Shown here: one piece after another, positions 6,304 to 11,428 of the stretch | Layout of the letters: every line of letters begins with the position of its first letter | How positions within the stretch are numbered: the first letter of the stretch is position 1 | Source: JBBSDV01 sp038240335 | GTDB taxonomy: Bacteria; Chloroflexota; Dehalococcoidia; DSTF01; JACRBR01 | Assembly: GCA_038240335.1 (NCBI GenBank) | Contig: JBBSDV010000102.1 | Location: 1 to 11,428 of the forward strand | Direction: 5' to 3' | DNA length: 11,428 bases | The notes under the pieces: generated by a model | What the model saw: only the letters and a program-made list of their open reading frames with translations | What the model was told of the DNA's origin: nothing | Database searches by the model: none | Made by a program: the position numbers and the translations under genes

Positions 6304-7245
6304 ATGAACGATCTCGACCTCCGCGGCCTCATTCCGGCGACGCTGCTGCCGCTCACAAGCGACCGGCAGATCGATGAACCGGCGCTGCGTGGCTACATCC
6401 GCTGGCTGCTGTCGTTCCCCGGACTCAAGGCGCTCGCCGTCAATATGGACACCGGCGAAGGCCCGCATCTCTCCCGCGACGAGCGTCGCCGCGTGCTCGA
6501 GATCTATCGCGGCGAAGTCGCTGGCCGTGTGCCGCTCCTCTGTGGCATCAGTGCCCGCTACACCGCGGAGGCGATTGAGCTCGCGCGCGACGCCGAGGCG
6601 GCGGGGGCGGACGGCCTCGTGATCTTCCCCATCCCCGCGTTCGCGGGCGAGCCGCTCGCGCCGGCGGTGCCGTACGAGTACCACCGGGCGATCGCCGACG
6701 CGGTGCCGCTCCCGATCGTGCTGTTCCAGCTGCAACCCGCGCTCGCGGGCGTGCTCTTCTCGCAGGAGACCCTGCTGCGCCTCATCGAGATCCCGAACGT
6801 CATCGCCATCAAGGAAGCCTCGTTCGACGCCGTGCGCTTCGTTGAGACGCGGCGCATCCTCGACGCGGCGCCGCGCCGCATCCAGTTCCTCACCGGCAAC
6901 GACAACTTCATCCTCGAGTCGTTCTTACTTGGCGCAGAGGGCGCTCTTATCGGCTTCGGCACGATCGCCATCGCCGAACAGATCGACATGTTCGCGCGCG
7001 TCGCCTCAGGTGACATCTCCGGCGCGTCGCGGATCAATGAGGCCGTCGTCAGGCCGCTCGCCGACGCGCTCTTCGCGTCGCCGGTGCGCAACTATCGTGC
7101 ACGGCTAAAGGAAGCGCTGCGGCAGATGCAGATCATCCCAAACGCACACATGCGGCCGCCGCTGCTAGATCTCGACGCCACCGAGTGCGCCGCTGTTGCC
7201 GCCGTGCTCGCCAGGGTACCGAGGGCAAGCGCCGAAAACGTGTAG
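6304..7245 (+). CDS. dihydrodipicolinate synthase (DapA/NanA)-family aldolase or lyase
   Basis: The 313-aa length is typical for this TIM-barrel class I aldolase family, whose members form a Schiff base with a 2-oxo acid and add or split off an aldehyde. Lys170 in VIAIKEAS is the Schiff-base lysine. DTGEG (49-53) corresponds to the family's GTTGE carboxylate-binding loop. The region normally reading YNVP or YxxP is VLFQLQP, so the conserved tyrosine is Phe141. That argues against a true DapA, and also against use in lysine synthesis, since the neighbours are catabolic. It is more likely a sugar-acid dehydratase, aldolase or other specialised member. ATG 6304 follows the TATAAT by 9 nt and has no Shine-Dalgarno. 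The VOC gene begins 47 nt after its stop, so the two are probably co-transcribed. Family call is strong; substrate unknown. Confidence 0.92.
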   Translation: MNDLDLRGLIPATLLPLTSDRQIDEPALRGYIRWLLSFPGLKALAVNMDTGEGPHLSRDERRRVLEIYRGEVAGRVPLLCGISARYTAEAIELARDAEAAGADGLVIFPIPAFAGEPLAPAVPYEYHRAIADAVPLPIVLFQLQPALAGVLFSQETLLRLIEIPNVIAIKEASFDAVRFVETRRILDAAPRRIQFLTGNDNFILESFLLGAEGALIGFGTIAIAEQIDMFARVASGDISGASRINEAVVRPLADALFASPVRNYRARLKEALRQMQIIPNAHMRPPLLDLDATECAAVAAVLARVPRASAENV

Positions 7246-7275
7246 CTGTCGTTCGCAGTACACGCCGCGTTTAAC

Positions 7276-7281
7276 AGGAGG
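7276..7281 (+). promoter_or_regulatory. ribosome binding site for a CTG-initiated gene
   Basis: AGGAGG is the full anti-Shine-Dalgarno complement. In the reading frame of the VOC gene a TAA stands at 7272-7274, and no ATG, GTG or TTG occurs until TTG 7338, which is far too distant. The only plausible start at working distance (11 nt) is CTG 7293, so this site decides the start. Confidence 0.65.
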
Positions 7282-7292
7282 CAGCGAAGGCA

Positions 7293-7649
7293 CTGAAACT
7301 CGCCAGCTGTTCCATCTCGAGCGAAGACCTCGACAACTTGCTGCCGTTCTATCGCGACGTCCTCGGCATGCCCGTGCGGCTGGAGTTACCCGGCTACGTC
7401 CAGCTAGGCGGTCCGGACGAGTCGCCGCTCGCGCTCGGCACCCACAGTGAGGTGCGTGGCCGCGCAACCTACCCCGCCCGTCACATCGTTACGCTCGAGA
7501 CGAGCGACATTCACGCCGAGTACAAGCGGCTTAAGGCCAAGGGCGTCGAGTTCCTCGAAGCACCGAACGAGAACGGCGGTCCGGTCATGTTCGCCGCCTT
7601 CAAGGATCCCGAGAGCAACATCCTGCAGCTCGTCGAGTTCAAGTCCTAG
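7293..7649 (+). CDS. VOC (glyoxalase/bleomycin-resistance/dioxygenase) superfamily protein, likely CTG start
   Basis: The protein is 118 aa, the normal size of a one-domain VOC protein with two beta-alpha-beta-beta-beta modules. From CTG 7293 it begins (M)KLASCSISSEDLDN followed by LLPFYRDVLGMPV, which is a textbook first VOC module. TTG 7338 would remove the first strand. The second module starts RHIVTLETSDIHAEYKRL and ends FKDPESNILQLVEF, with His in RHIV and Glu in LVEF at the usual metal-ligand positions. The first-module ligand positions are not obvious, so metal binding may be partial. Members are isomerases, lyases, ring-cleaving dioxygenases or binding proteins; which applies here is not visible. 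The gene lies 47 nt after the DHDPS-family gene and 129 nt before the Gfo/Idh/MocA gene. Family certain, start codon probable. Confidence 0.88.
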   Translation: MKLASCSISSEDLDNLLPFYRDVLGMPVRLELPGYVQLGGPDESPLALGTHSEVRGRATYPARHIVTLETSDIHAEYKRLKAKGVEFLEAPNENGGPVMFAAFKDPESNILQLVEFKS

Positions 7650-7778
7650 CCGCGAGACGCCACCCTTGTGCGCTCGCAGCTGTGCAGCCAAACAACTCGT
7701 TCGGCCGTTCGTGCATCCCGTCGCTGCTCGGTAAGCTGCCTGACGACCTGAACGGAATCAAACAGCGGAGACAACATC

Positions 7779-8909
7779 ATGTCCGATCCCATCGGCGTCG
7801 GCATCGTCGGCGCCGGCGATATCTCGCACAGCCACTTGCTCGGGTATCGCAGTCGCAAGAACCGCGATCTCGCCCGCGTCGTCGCGATCGCCGACGTCGC
7901 CGAGGCGCGCGCGAAGAAGCAGGCCGAGACGTACGAGATCGCCCGTACGTACACCGATCTCGACGCCATGCTCGCCGATCCGGCGGTGCAGGCAATCAGC
8001 ATCTGTACACCACCGTTTCTCCACGTCGAGCAGTCGGTCGTCGCGCTGCGTGCCGGAAAGCACGTCATCGCCGAGAAGCCCGTGGCGCCGACGCTCGCCG
8101 GCCTCGATGCAATCGCCGATGCCGAGCGGGCGGGCGGCGCGATCTTCGAAGGCGTCTTCCAGCACCGCGTCGGTCAGGGCGCGCGGCAGGTCAGGGCGCT
8201 GCTCGATGCGGGCACGTTCGGCCGGCTGCGGTTCGGGCTCTCGGAGACGCTATGGCAACGCACCCAGAGCTATTACGACGTCTGGTGGCGCGGCACGTGG
8301 GAAAAGGAGTGCGGCGGTGTCACCATGGGTCACGGCATCCACAGCATCGACATGCTGGCATGGCTCATGGGTGAACCTGAGTCGATCATCGCCGACGCGG
8401 CAACGACCAAGCTCGCGATCGAGGTCGAGGACACAGCAACCGCGACGGTGCGATTTCGTTCCGGCGCGATCGGCCAGGTCATCGTCATGGTCAACGCCCA
8501 GGACAACCGCAGCAGGCTCGAGATCTTTGGCGACGACCTTCATGCGGTCTCCTCCGAGTCACCGTACGATCCCACGCGCGAGCCCTTCCGTCTCGCATCC
8601 GCGGAGACAGGACGCGCCGCCCGCGCCAGCGACGAGGCGATGGAACTGTTCCCTGACGAAACGAAGCACCTGCATGTCGAGATGATCCACGACTTCCTGC
8701 GCGCGATCATCGATAAGCGCCCGCCGCTCGTAAGCGTTGACGAGTGCCGCCGCTCGATGCAGCTGATCACCGGCATGTACAAGTCGGCGATGACGGGCGA
8801 GCGCGTGACCTTCCCGATCGCCCGCGATGATCCGTTCTACAGCCAGATCCCGGCCGACGGCTTCGGCCTGCGCCCAATCACCGGCACAACGACAGGAGCG
8901 ACGGGATGA
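7779..8909 (+). CDS. Gfo/Idh/MocA family NAD(P)-dependent oxidoreductase
   Basis: This 376-aa enzyme belongs to the glucose-fructose oxidoreductase/inositol dehydrogenase family, which oxidises or reduces sugar and cyclitol hydroxyls and carbonyls. The N-terminal Rossmann fold starts GVGIVGAGDIS with the GxGxxG dinucleotide loop at about residues 7-12. CTPPFLH and the EKP motif (99-101, Lys100 conserved) close the cofactor domain. The C-terminal domain carries GHGIHSID (184-191), with His188 at the catalytic position. The usual Asp four residues before it is Gly184. There is no Tat or Sec signal, so it is cytoplasmic. GGAG (7767-7770) lies 8 nt before ATG 7779. Its TGA overlaps the ATG of the DUF6807 gene (ATGA, 8906-8909), implying translational coupling and a shared pathway. 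Substrate unknown; family assignment firm. Confidence 0.95.
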   Translation: MSDPIGVGIVGAGDISHSHLLGYRSRKNRDLARVVAIADVAEARAKKQAETYEIARTYTDLDAMLADPAVQAISICTPPFLHVEQSVVALRAGKHVIAEKPVAPTLAGLDAIADAERAGGAIFEGVFQHRVGQGARQVRALLDAGTFGRLRFGLSETLWQRTQSYYDVWWRGTWEKECGGVTMGHGIHSIDMLAWLMGEPESIIADAATTKLAIEVEDTATATVRFRSGAIGQVIVMVNAQDNRSRLEIFGDDLHAVSSESPYDPTREPFRLASAETGRAARASDEAMELFPDETKHLHVEMIHDFLRAIIDKRPPLVSVDECRRSMQLITGMYKSAMTGERVTFPIARDDPFYSQIPADGFGLRPITGTTTGATG

Positions 8910-10102
8910 CGATCCCGCTGCAGATCGGCCCATCGCCTTCGCCGCGCGAGAACTTCGTTGCCGATATCGCCCTGCCTGCTGGCACCGACGTCGGTGGCGC
9001 ATGGGAAATCGTCGATAGCGCAACCGGAGACATCGTCTCCGCGCAGCTCGACAGTGTCGAAGGAACGCCGCGAGCGAGCTTCTTCGTAAGCAAGCTCGAG
9101 GCCGGTGAAACTCGTGCGTTCGAGCTGCGGCCCGCCACTCAGGTTCACCAGGACAACGGCATTGCGCTGCTCGATCAGCCCGATAACGGCCGCATCGTCG
9201 TCTACTACGGCGGGCTCTTGCAGACCATCTACCACTACGGCATGCCGAACTACCGCCCGTACTTCGCGCCGAACGTCGCGCCGTCCGGCCGCCCGAACTC
9301 CGGCGTCGGCAGCACCGATGGCTCGCAGCCGAAGTCGATTACCGATGACGGTCCCCCCGACCACACGTGGCACCGCTCGCTCTGGTACGCCTGCGGCGAC
9401 CTCAACGGCGTCGACTTCTATCTCGAGCCGGCGGCGATGAACGCCGGATACGGCCCGCACGTCGGCACCGGCTACGGCCGCATCGTGCATCAGGGGTTCG
9501 ACTGGATGACCTCCGGCCCGGTCTGGGGCGGCTTCCAGCAGCGCGCCCAATGGATCGCGCCGGATGGCACGGTATTGCTCGACGACATCCGCCGCTTCCG
9601 CCTGTATCGCCTGAAGGGGCGCGTTCGGCTCTGGGACATCGAGGCGGAGTTCACGCCGCACGACGCGCCGGTGACGTTCGGCCAGACCAACGAGAGCGCG
9701 CTGCCATTGATGCGCGTCGCCGACATCATCGATGAATGGGACGGCGGCACGATGTCGCTCTCGACCGGCGCCACCGGCTCCCCGGACTGCTTCGGCCAGC
9801 GCGCGGAGTGGGCCGACTGCAGCGGCCCGTTCACGCGCGCCGTCGGACAGGAGCCCGAGATCTTCGGCATCGCGATGCTCGATCATCCGTCGAACCGCAA
9901 CCACCCGAACGCCTGGTTCGTGCGCGGCTACGGCCCCATCGGCACGAATCTCCCGTTCTTCGATGGCGCGCTGACGCTTGAGCGCGGCGACACGTGGAAG
10001 CTGCGCCACCGCATGTACGTCCACCGTGGTTACGCAGCCGACGCCGGCGTCGCCGCTCGCTTCGACGAGTACGCGCACCCGGTTTCCGCCGTTACAGGCT
10101 GA
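8906..10102 (+). CDS. DUF6807 family protein (formerly labelled PmoA family)
   Basis: The 398-aa product matches my recollection of DUF6807 (Pfam PF14100). This family was once misnamed after methane monooxygenase PmoA, to which it has no visible relation, and its function is unknown. Motifs are HTWHRSLWYACGDLNGVDF with His153, His156 and Arg157, then GRIVHQGF with His195. Near the end come a DHPSNRNHPNAWFVRGYGP block and a RHRMYVHRGYAADAGVAARF segment. The repeated Trp/Tyr/His-rich beta strands suggest a beta-sandwich that could bind carbohydrate, with the histidines as candidate metal or catalytic residues (inference). No signal peptide is seen. ATG 8906 overlaps the previous stop by 4 nt and has AGGAG (8894-8898) 7 nt upstream. 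DUF6807 genes are commonly beside Gfo/Idh/MocA genes in sugar-degrading bacteria, as far as I recall. A cupin gene follows by 49 nt. Confidence 0.85.
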   Translation: MTIPLQIGPSPSPRENFVADIALPAGTDVGGAWEIVDSATGDIVSAQLDSVEGTPRASFFVSKLEAGETRAFELRPATQVHQDNGIALLDQPDNGRIVVYYGGLLQTIYHYGMPNYRPYFAPNVAPSGRPNSGVGSTDGSQPKSITDDGPPDHTWHRSLWYACGDLNGVDFYLEPAAMNAGYGPHVGTGYGRIVHQGFDWMTSGPVWGGFQQRAQWIAPDGTVLLDDIRRFRLYRLKGRVRLWDIEAEFTPHDAPVTFGQTNESALPLMRVADIIDEWDGGTMSLSTGATGSPDCFGQRAEWADCSGPFTRAVGQEPEIFGIAMLDHPSNRNHPNAWFVRGYGPIGTNLPFFDGALTLERGDTWKLRHRMYVHRGYAADAGVAARFDEYAHPVSAVTG

Positions 10103-10151
10103 TGCAGATATTTCTCGAACCACCCGGAAACACATAAATGCGGAGGACGCC

Positions 10152-10508
10152 ATGACAACGAACTCAACCGATGAGAAGTACCTGATCCGCCGGCTCAACG
10201 ATACCCCGACCGAGCGCGGCGTCTGCGGCTGGCGGAAGACGCTCGTCACGCACGAAGACACGCCCGTCGCCAACGTATCGCATCTCCAGATCAACGACAG
10301 CAAGTATCACTATCATCGAGAAATGACGGAGTTCTACTACGTCCTAAGCGGCGGTGGCACGATGACGCTCGATGGCGAGAAGCGCGACATCACGGCGGGC
10401 GATCTCGTCGTGATCAAGCCAGGCACGTGGCACACCTCGGACGGCGAGATGGACGTACTCATCCTCGGCGTTCCCGCCGCCGAGCAAACCGACATCTGGT
10501 TCGAATAA
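10152..10508 (+). CDS. single-domain cupin protein
   Basis: The product is a 118-aa cupin. Motif 1 is KYHYHREMTEFYYVLSGGG, with metal ligands His53, His55 and Glu60. Motif 2 is GDLVVIKPGTWH, supplying His94. All four ligands of a 3-His/1-Glu site are present, so it should bind a divalent metal such as Fe, Mn or Zn. Small cupins of this kind are isomerases, dioxygenases, lyases or sugar-binding proteins, and nothing here decides which. ATG 10152 has GGAGG (10142-10146) 5 nt upstream. It follows the DUF6807 gene by 49 nt, in a slightly less GC-rich gap, and is probably the last gene of that operon. I saw no clear intrinsic terminator after it. It is cytoplasmic, with no signal peptide. Confidence 0.92.
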   Translation: MTTNSTDEKYLIRRLNDTPTERGVCGWRKTLVTHEDTPVANVSHLQINDSKYHYHREMTEFYYVLSGGGTMTLDGEKRDITAGDLVVIKPGTWHTSDGEMDVLILGVPAAEQTDIWFE

Positions 10509-10624
10509 CGGCCAATCGCGTGTCGGGAAGCGATCGGAGATGTCGATGTTCTTGATATCGTCGATGACGGCGCCCGCCCTCAAACTCTCCCCGACGTTCC
10601 CCCGTGTGCCGCCGATCGCACGAA

Positions 10625-10658
10625 TTGTCATTCAGATCGCCAGCGAGAATCTCGTTCG
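10625..10658 (+). repeat. dispersed repeat module A, copy 1
   Basis: The 34 nt begin TTGTCATTCAGA and end GAATCTCGTTCG. Against copy 2 (10747-10781) there are three substitutions and one single-base indel, with 31 of 35 aligned columns identical, while flanking sequence does not align. The core recalls the GTCATTC-GAGCG-AGCGA-GAATCT intergenic repeats I have seen in Chloroflexota and other environmental genomes (from memory). Confidence 0.85.
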
Positions 10659-10698
10659 AGCGACCTCCTGCTCGCATCGGCGCGAGTCAGCGTCGCTT

Positions 10699-10728
10699 CG
10701 GAATGCGCACGGATTCGACTTTCTCCGG
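10699..10728 (+). repeat. dispersed repeat module B, copy 1
   Basis: CGGAATGCGCACGGA, then five extra bases, then CTTTCTCCGG. It aligns with copy 2 (10861-10885) apart from a 5-nt indel and three substitutions, and lies 40 nt after module A copy 1. Confidence 0.6.
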
Positions 10729-10746
10729 TAGCCGGTTCACGCCGCA

Positions 10747-10781
10747 TTGTCATTCAGAGCGCGAGCGAAGAATCTTGTTCG
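10747..10781 (+). repeat. dispersed repeat module A, copy 2
   Basis: The 35 nt begin TTGTCATTCAGA and end GAATCTTGTTCG, in the same orientation as copy 1 and starting 122 nt after the start of copy 1. Confidence 0.85.
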
Positions 10782-10860
10782 GACGCCTCTGATGCTCCTA
10801 TTCCAGGCTCGGGCTGACCACCGGCGCATCATTCCCGCACGGCAGCCTAACGTCGCACAT

Positions 10861-10885
10861 CGGAATCCGCGCGGACTTTGTCCGG
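10861..10885 (+). repeat. dispersed repeat module B, copy 2, with small hairpin
   Basis: CGGAATCCGCGCGGA followed by CTTTGTCCGG. CGGAC and GTCCG flank a TTT loop, giving a 5-bp hairpin that copy 1 only partly retains. It lies 79 nt after module A copy 2, about twice the A-to-B distance in the first unit. Confidence 0.6.
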
Positions 10886-10971
10886 CTAATCCCCCGCCGC
10901 TGCGTCGACCAGCGCGTGAGTCTCGTTGACGTAGTCCGGAACTTTTCGAGGGCTGCCGTCGTCTTCTCATA

Positions 10972-10991
10972 CATCCCAATCATGGGAGATG
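10972..10991 (+). promoter_or_regulatory. small hairpin just upstream of the lipoprotein ribosome site
   Basis: CATCCCA pairs with TGGGAGATG around an ATCA loop, with a 2-nt bulge in the 3' arm. It ends right before AAGGAGGA (10993-11000). It might modulate translation or be an operator half-site pair, but it is short and unproven. Confidence 0.25.
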
Positions 10992-11003
10992 TAAGGAGGA
11001 ACG

Positions 11004-11428
11004 ATGGTACGGCAATCCAATGAACGACGATGGCTGGGGATAGCACTGATCGCGATCGCGTGCGCGCTTGCTGCGGCTTGCGCCGGCGGAAGCGCCAGCA
11101 AACCGGCGGCTAGAACTGCCGGCGGCAGCGCTGGCCAAAAGAGCGCGAATGGCGCGATCTCCAATGACGCCGACAATCGGTCCAGCCAGCCCGCCGAGCC
11201 ACCGAGTGCCGCGATTGGCTCGACAGAGCTACAGCCATCCGACGCGGCAGGTGCCAGGAGCGCCGGGAGCGCACAGACCGGCTCATCCGGCACCGGCGCA
11301 AACGGCAACGCGAATCCCGCTGGCCTGCCATCGCAGCTCGACCGCAAGATCATCATGACAGCGACACTCGATCTCGCAACAGACGCCGTCTCAAAGCGCT
11401 ATGAGGATGTCGGCAACATCGCCTCATC
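11004..11428 (+). CDS. DUF4349-type lipoprotein, N-terminal part (runs off the window)
   Basis: The first 141 codons of a secreted lipoprotein are present, and the frame is still open at the window end. Residues 1-26 are a lipoprotein signal: positive n-region (RQSNERR), hydrophobic core (LGIALIAIACALAAA) and Cys26 in AAAC followed by AGG. Cys20 is a less likely alternative. Residues 27-110 are a Ser/Gly/Ala/Pro-rich disordered linker, as expected for a tether from the membrane. From Asp113, DRKIIMTATLDLATDAVSKRYEDV matches the start of DUF4349, whose members usually have a coiled coil and a C-terminal membrane span; both would lie outside the window. ATG 11004 has AAGGAGGA 3 nt upstream. Function of the family is unknown. 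It is separated from the catabolic genes by the repeat region and probably unrelated to them. Confidence 0.82.
   Translation, partial: MVRQSNERRWLGIALIAIACALAAACAGGSASKPAARTAGGSAGQKSANGAISNDADNRSSQPAEPPSAAIGSTELQPSDAAGARSAGSAQTGSSGTGANGNANPAGLPSQLDRKIIMTATLDLATDAVSKRYEDVGNIAS

Larger units (their letters stand above)
10509..11003 (+). other. 495-nt gene-free region with composite dispersed repeats
   Basis: No ORF here has a ribosome site and protein-like composition on either strand. A minus-strand frame reading into 10509-10631 is open but continues antisense through the cupin gene and is treated as a shadow. The stretch 10625-10885 carries two same-orientation copies of a two-module repeat (listed separately). 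The last 40 bases hold a small hairpin and the Shine-Dalgarno of the lipoprotein gene. TTGACG at 10926-10931 resembles a -35 box, but no -10 lies at a proper distance. Confidence 0.6.

Noticed and set aside
7338..7340. TTG 7338 as the VOC start
   Set aside because: It would cut away the first beta strand of the domain and has no ribosome site; CTG 7293 with AGGAGG fits the fold.
7708..7737. Promoter before the Gfo/Idh/MocA gene (TTCGTG and TAAGCT)
   Set aside because: Spacing is right but both hexamers match the consensus poorly, so it is not distinguishable from background.
8906..10102. Methane monooxygenase subunit PmoA
   Set aside because: The family's old label is misleading: the protein has no membrane spans and none of the features of particulate methane monooxygenase.
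8837..10303. Minus-strand open frame (488 codons)
   Set aside because: Antisense to the DUF6807 and cupin genes, both supported by motifs and ribosome sites; composition typical of a shadow frame.
10509..10631. Minus-strand coding remnant downstream of the cupin gene
   Set aside because: The frame gives a protein-like stretch but has no start with a ribosome site, runs antisense into the cupin gene and matches no family I recognise.
10625..10885. CRISPR array
   Set aside because: Only two copies per module, with two different modules and unequal spacing and no cas genes; this is a dispersed repeat, not a CRISPR.

Overview
The window is GC-rich bacterial DNA in which every gene I can support reads on the plus strand. 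Most start sites have strong AGGAGG-type ribosome binding sites. The class II (B12-dependent) ribonucleotide reductase is of the long, actinobacterial/Chloroflexota-like NrdJ type. There is also a free-standing lysine/alanine/proline pentad protein, a DUF4349-type lipoprotein, and two start sites with -10-like hexamers almost touching the start codon. My best guess is an uncultured member of Chloroflexota (Dehalococcoidia/SAR202-like). This rests on overall resemblance only; no rRNA or other taxonomic marker is present.

Left part (1-1060): the C-terminal tail of an upstream gene, then two small genes of unknown function (289-678 and 721-1011), each with a good Shine-Dalgarno, closed by a probable intrinsic terminator. 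Positions 1061-1382 form a gene-free leader in front of nrdJ. It holds a perfect 13-bp inverted repeat with a nested 7-bp stem, plus a second 9-bp pairing that competes for the same 3' strand. This is the most RNA-switch-like structure in the window.

Nucleotide and nucleoid block (1383-4560): nrdJ (930 aa, all catalytic cysteines present, TSCPD domain and C-terminal cysteine tail) is followed 43 nt later by a 91-aa histone-H1-like protein built from AKKPA-type pentads. A 9-bp GC-rich hairpin follows.

Catabolic block (4748-10508): an old-yellow-enzyme-type flavin oxidoreductase, a DHDPS-family aldolase/lyase, a small VOC protein that appears to use a CTG start codon, a Gfo/Idh/MocA dehydrogenase, a DUF6807 (formerly 'PmoA') protein that overlaps it by 4 nt, and a single-domain cupin. 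Together they look like a pathway that oxidises and cleaves a sugar, sugar acid or related small carbonyl compound. The substrate cannot be read from the sequence.

Right end (10509-11428): about 495 nt without a gene, carrying two copies of a composite dispersed repeat (module A followed by module B, same orientation). Then comes the first 141 codons of a DUF4349-type lipoprotein that runs off the window.
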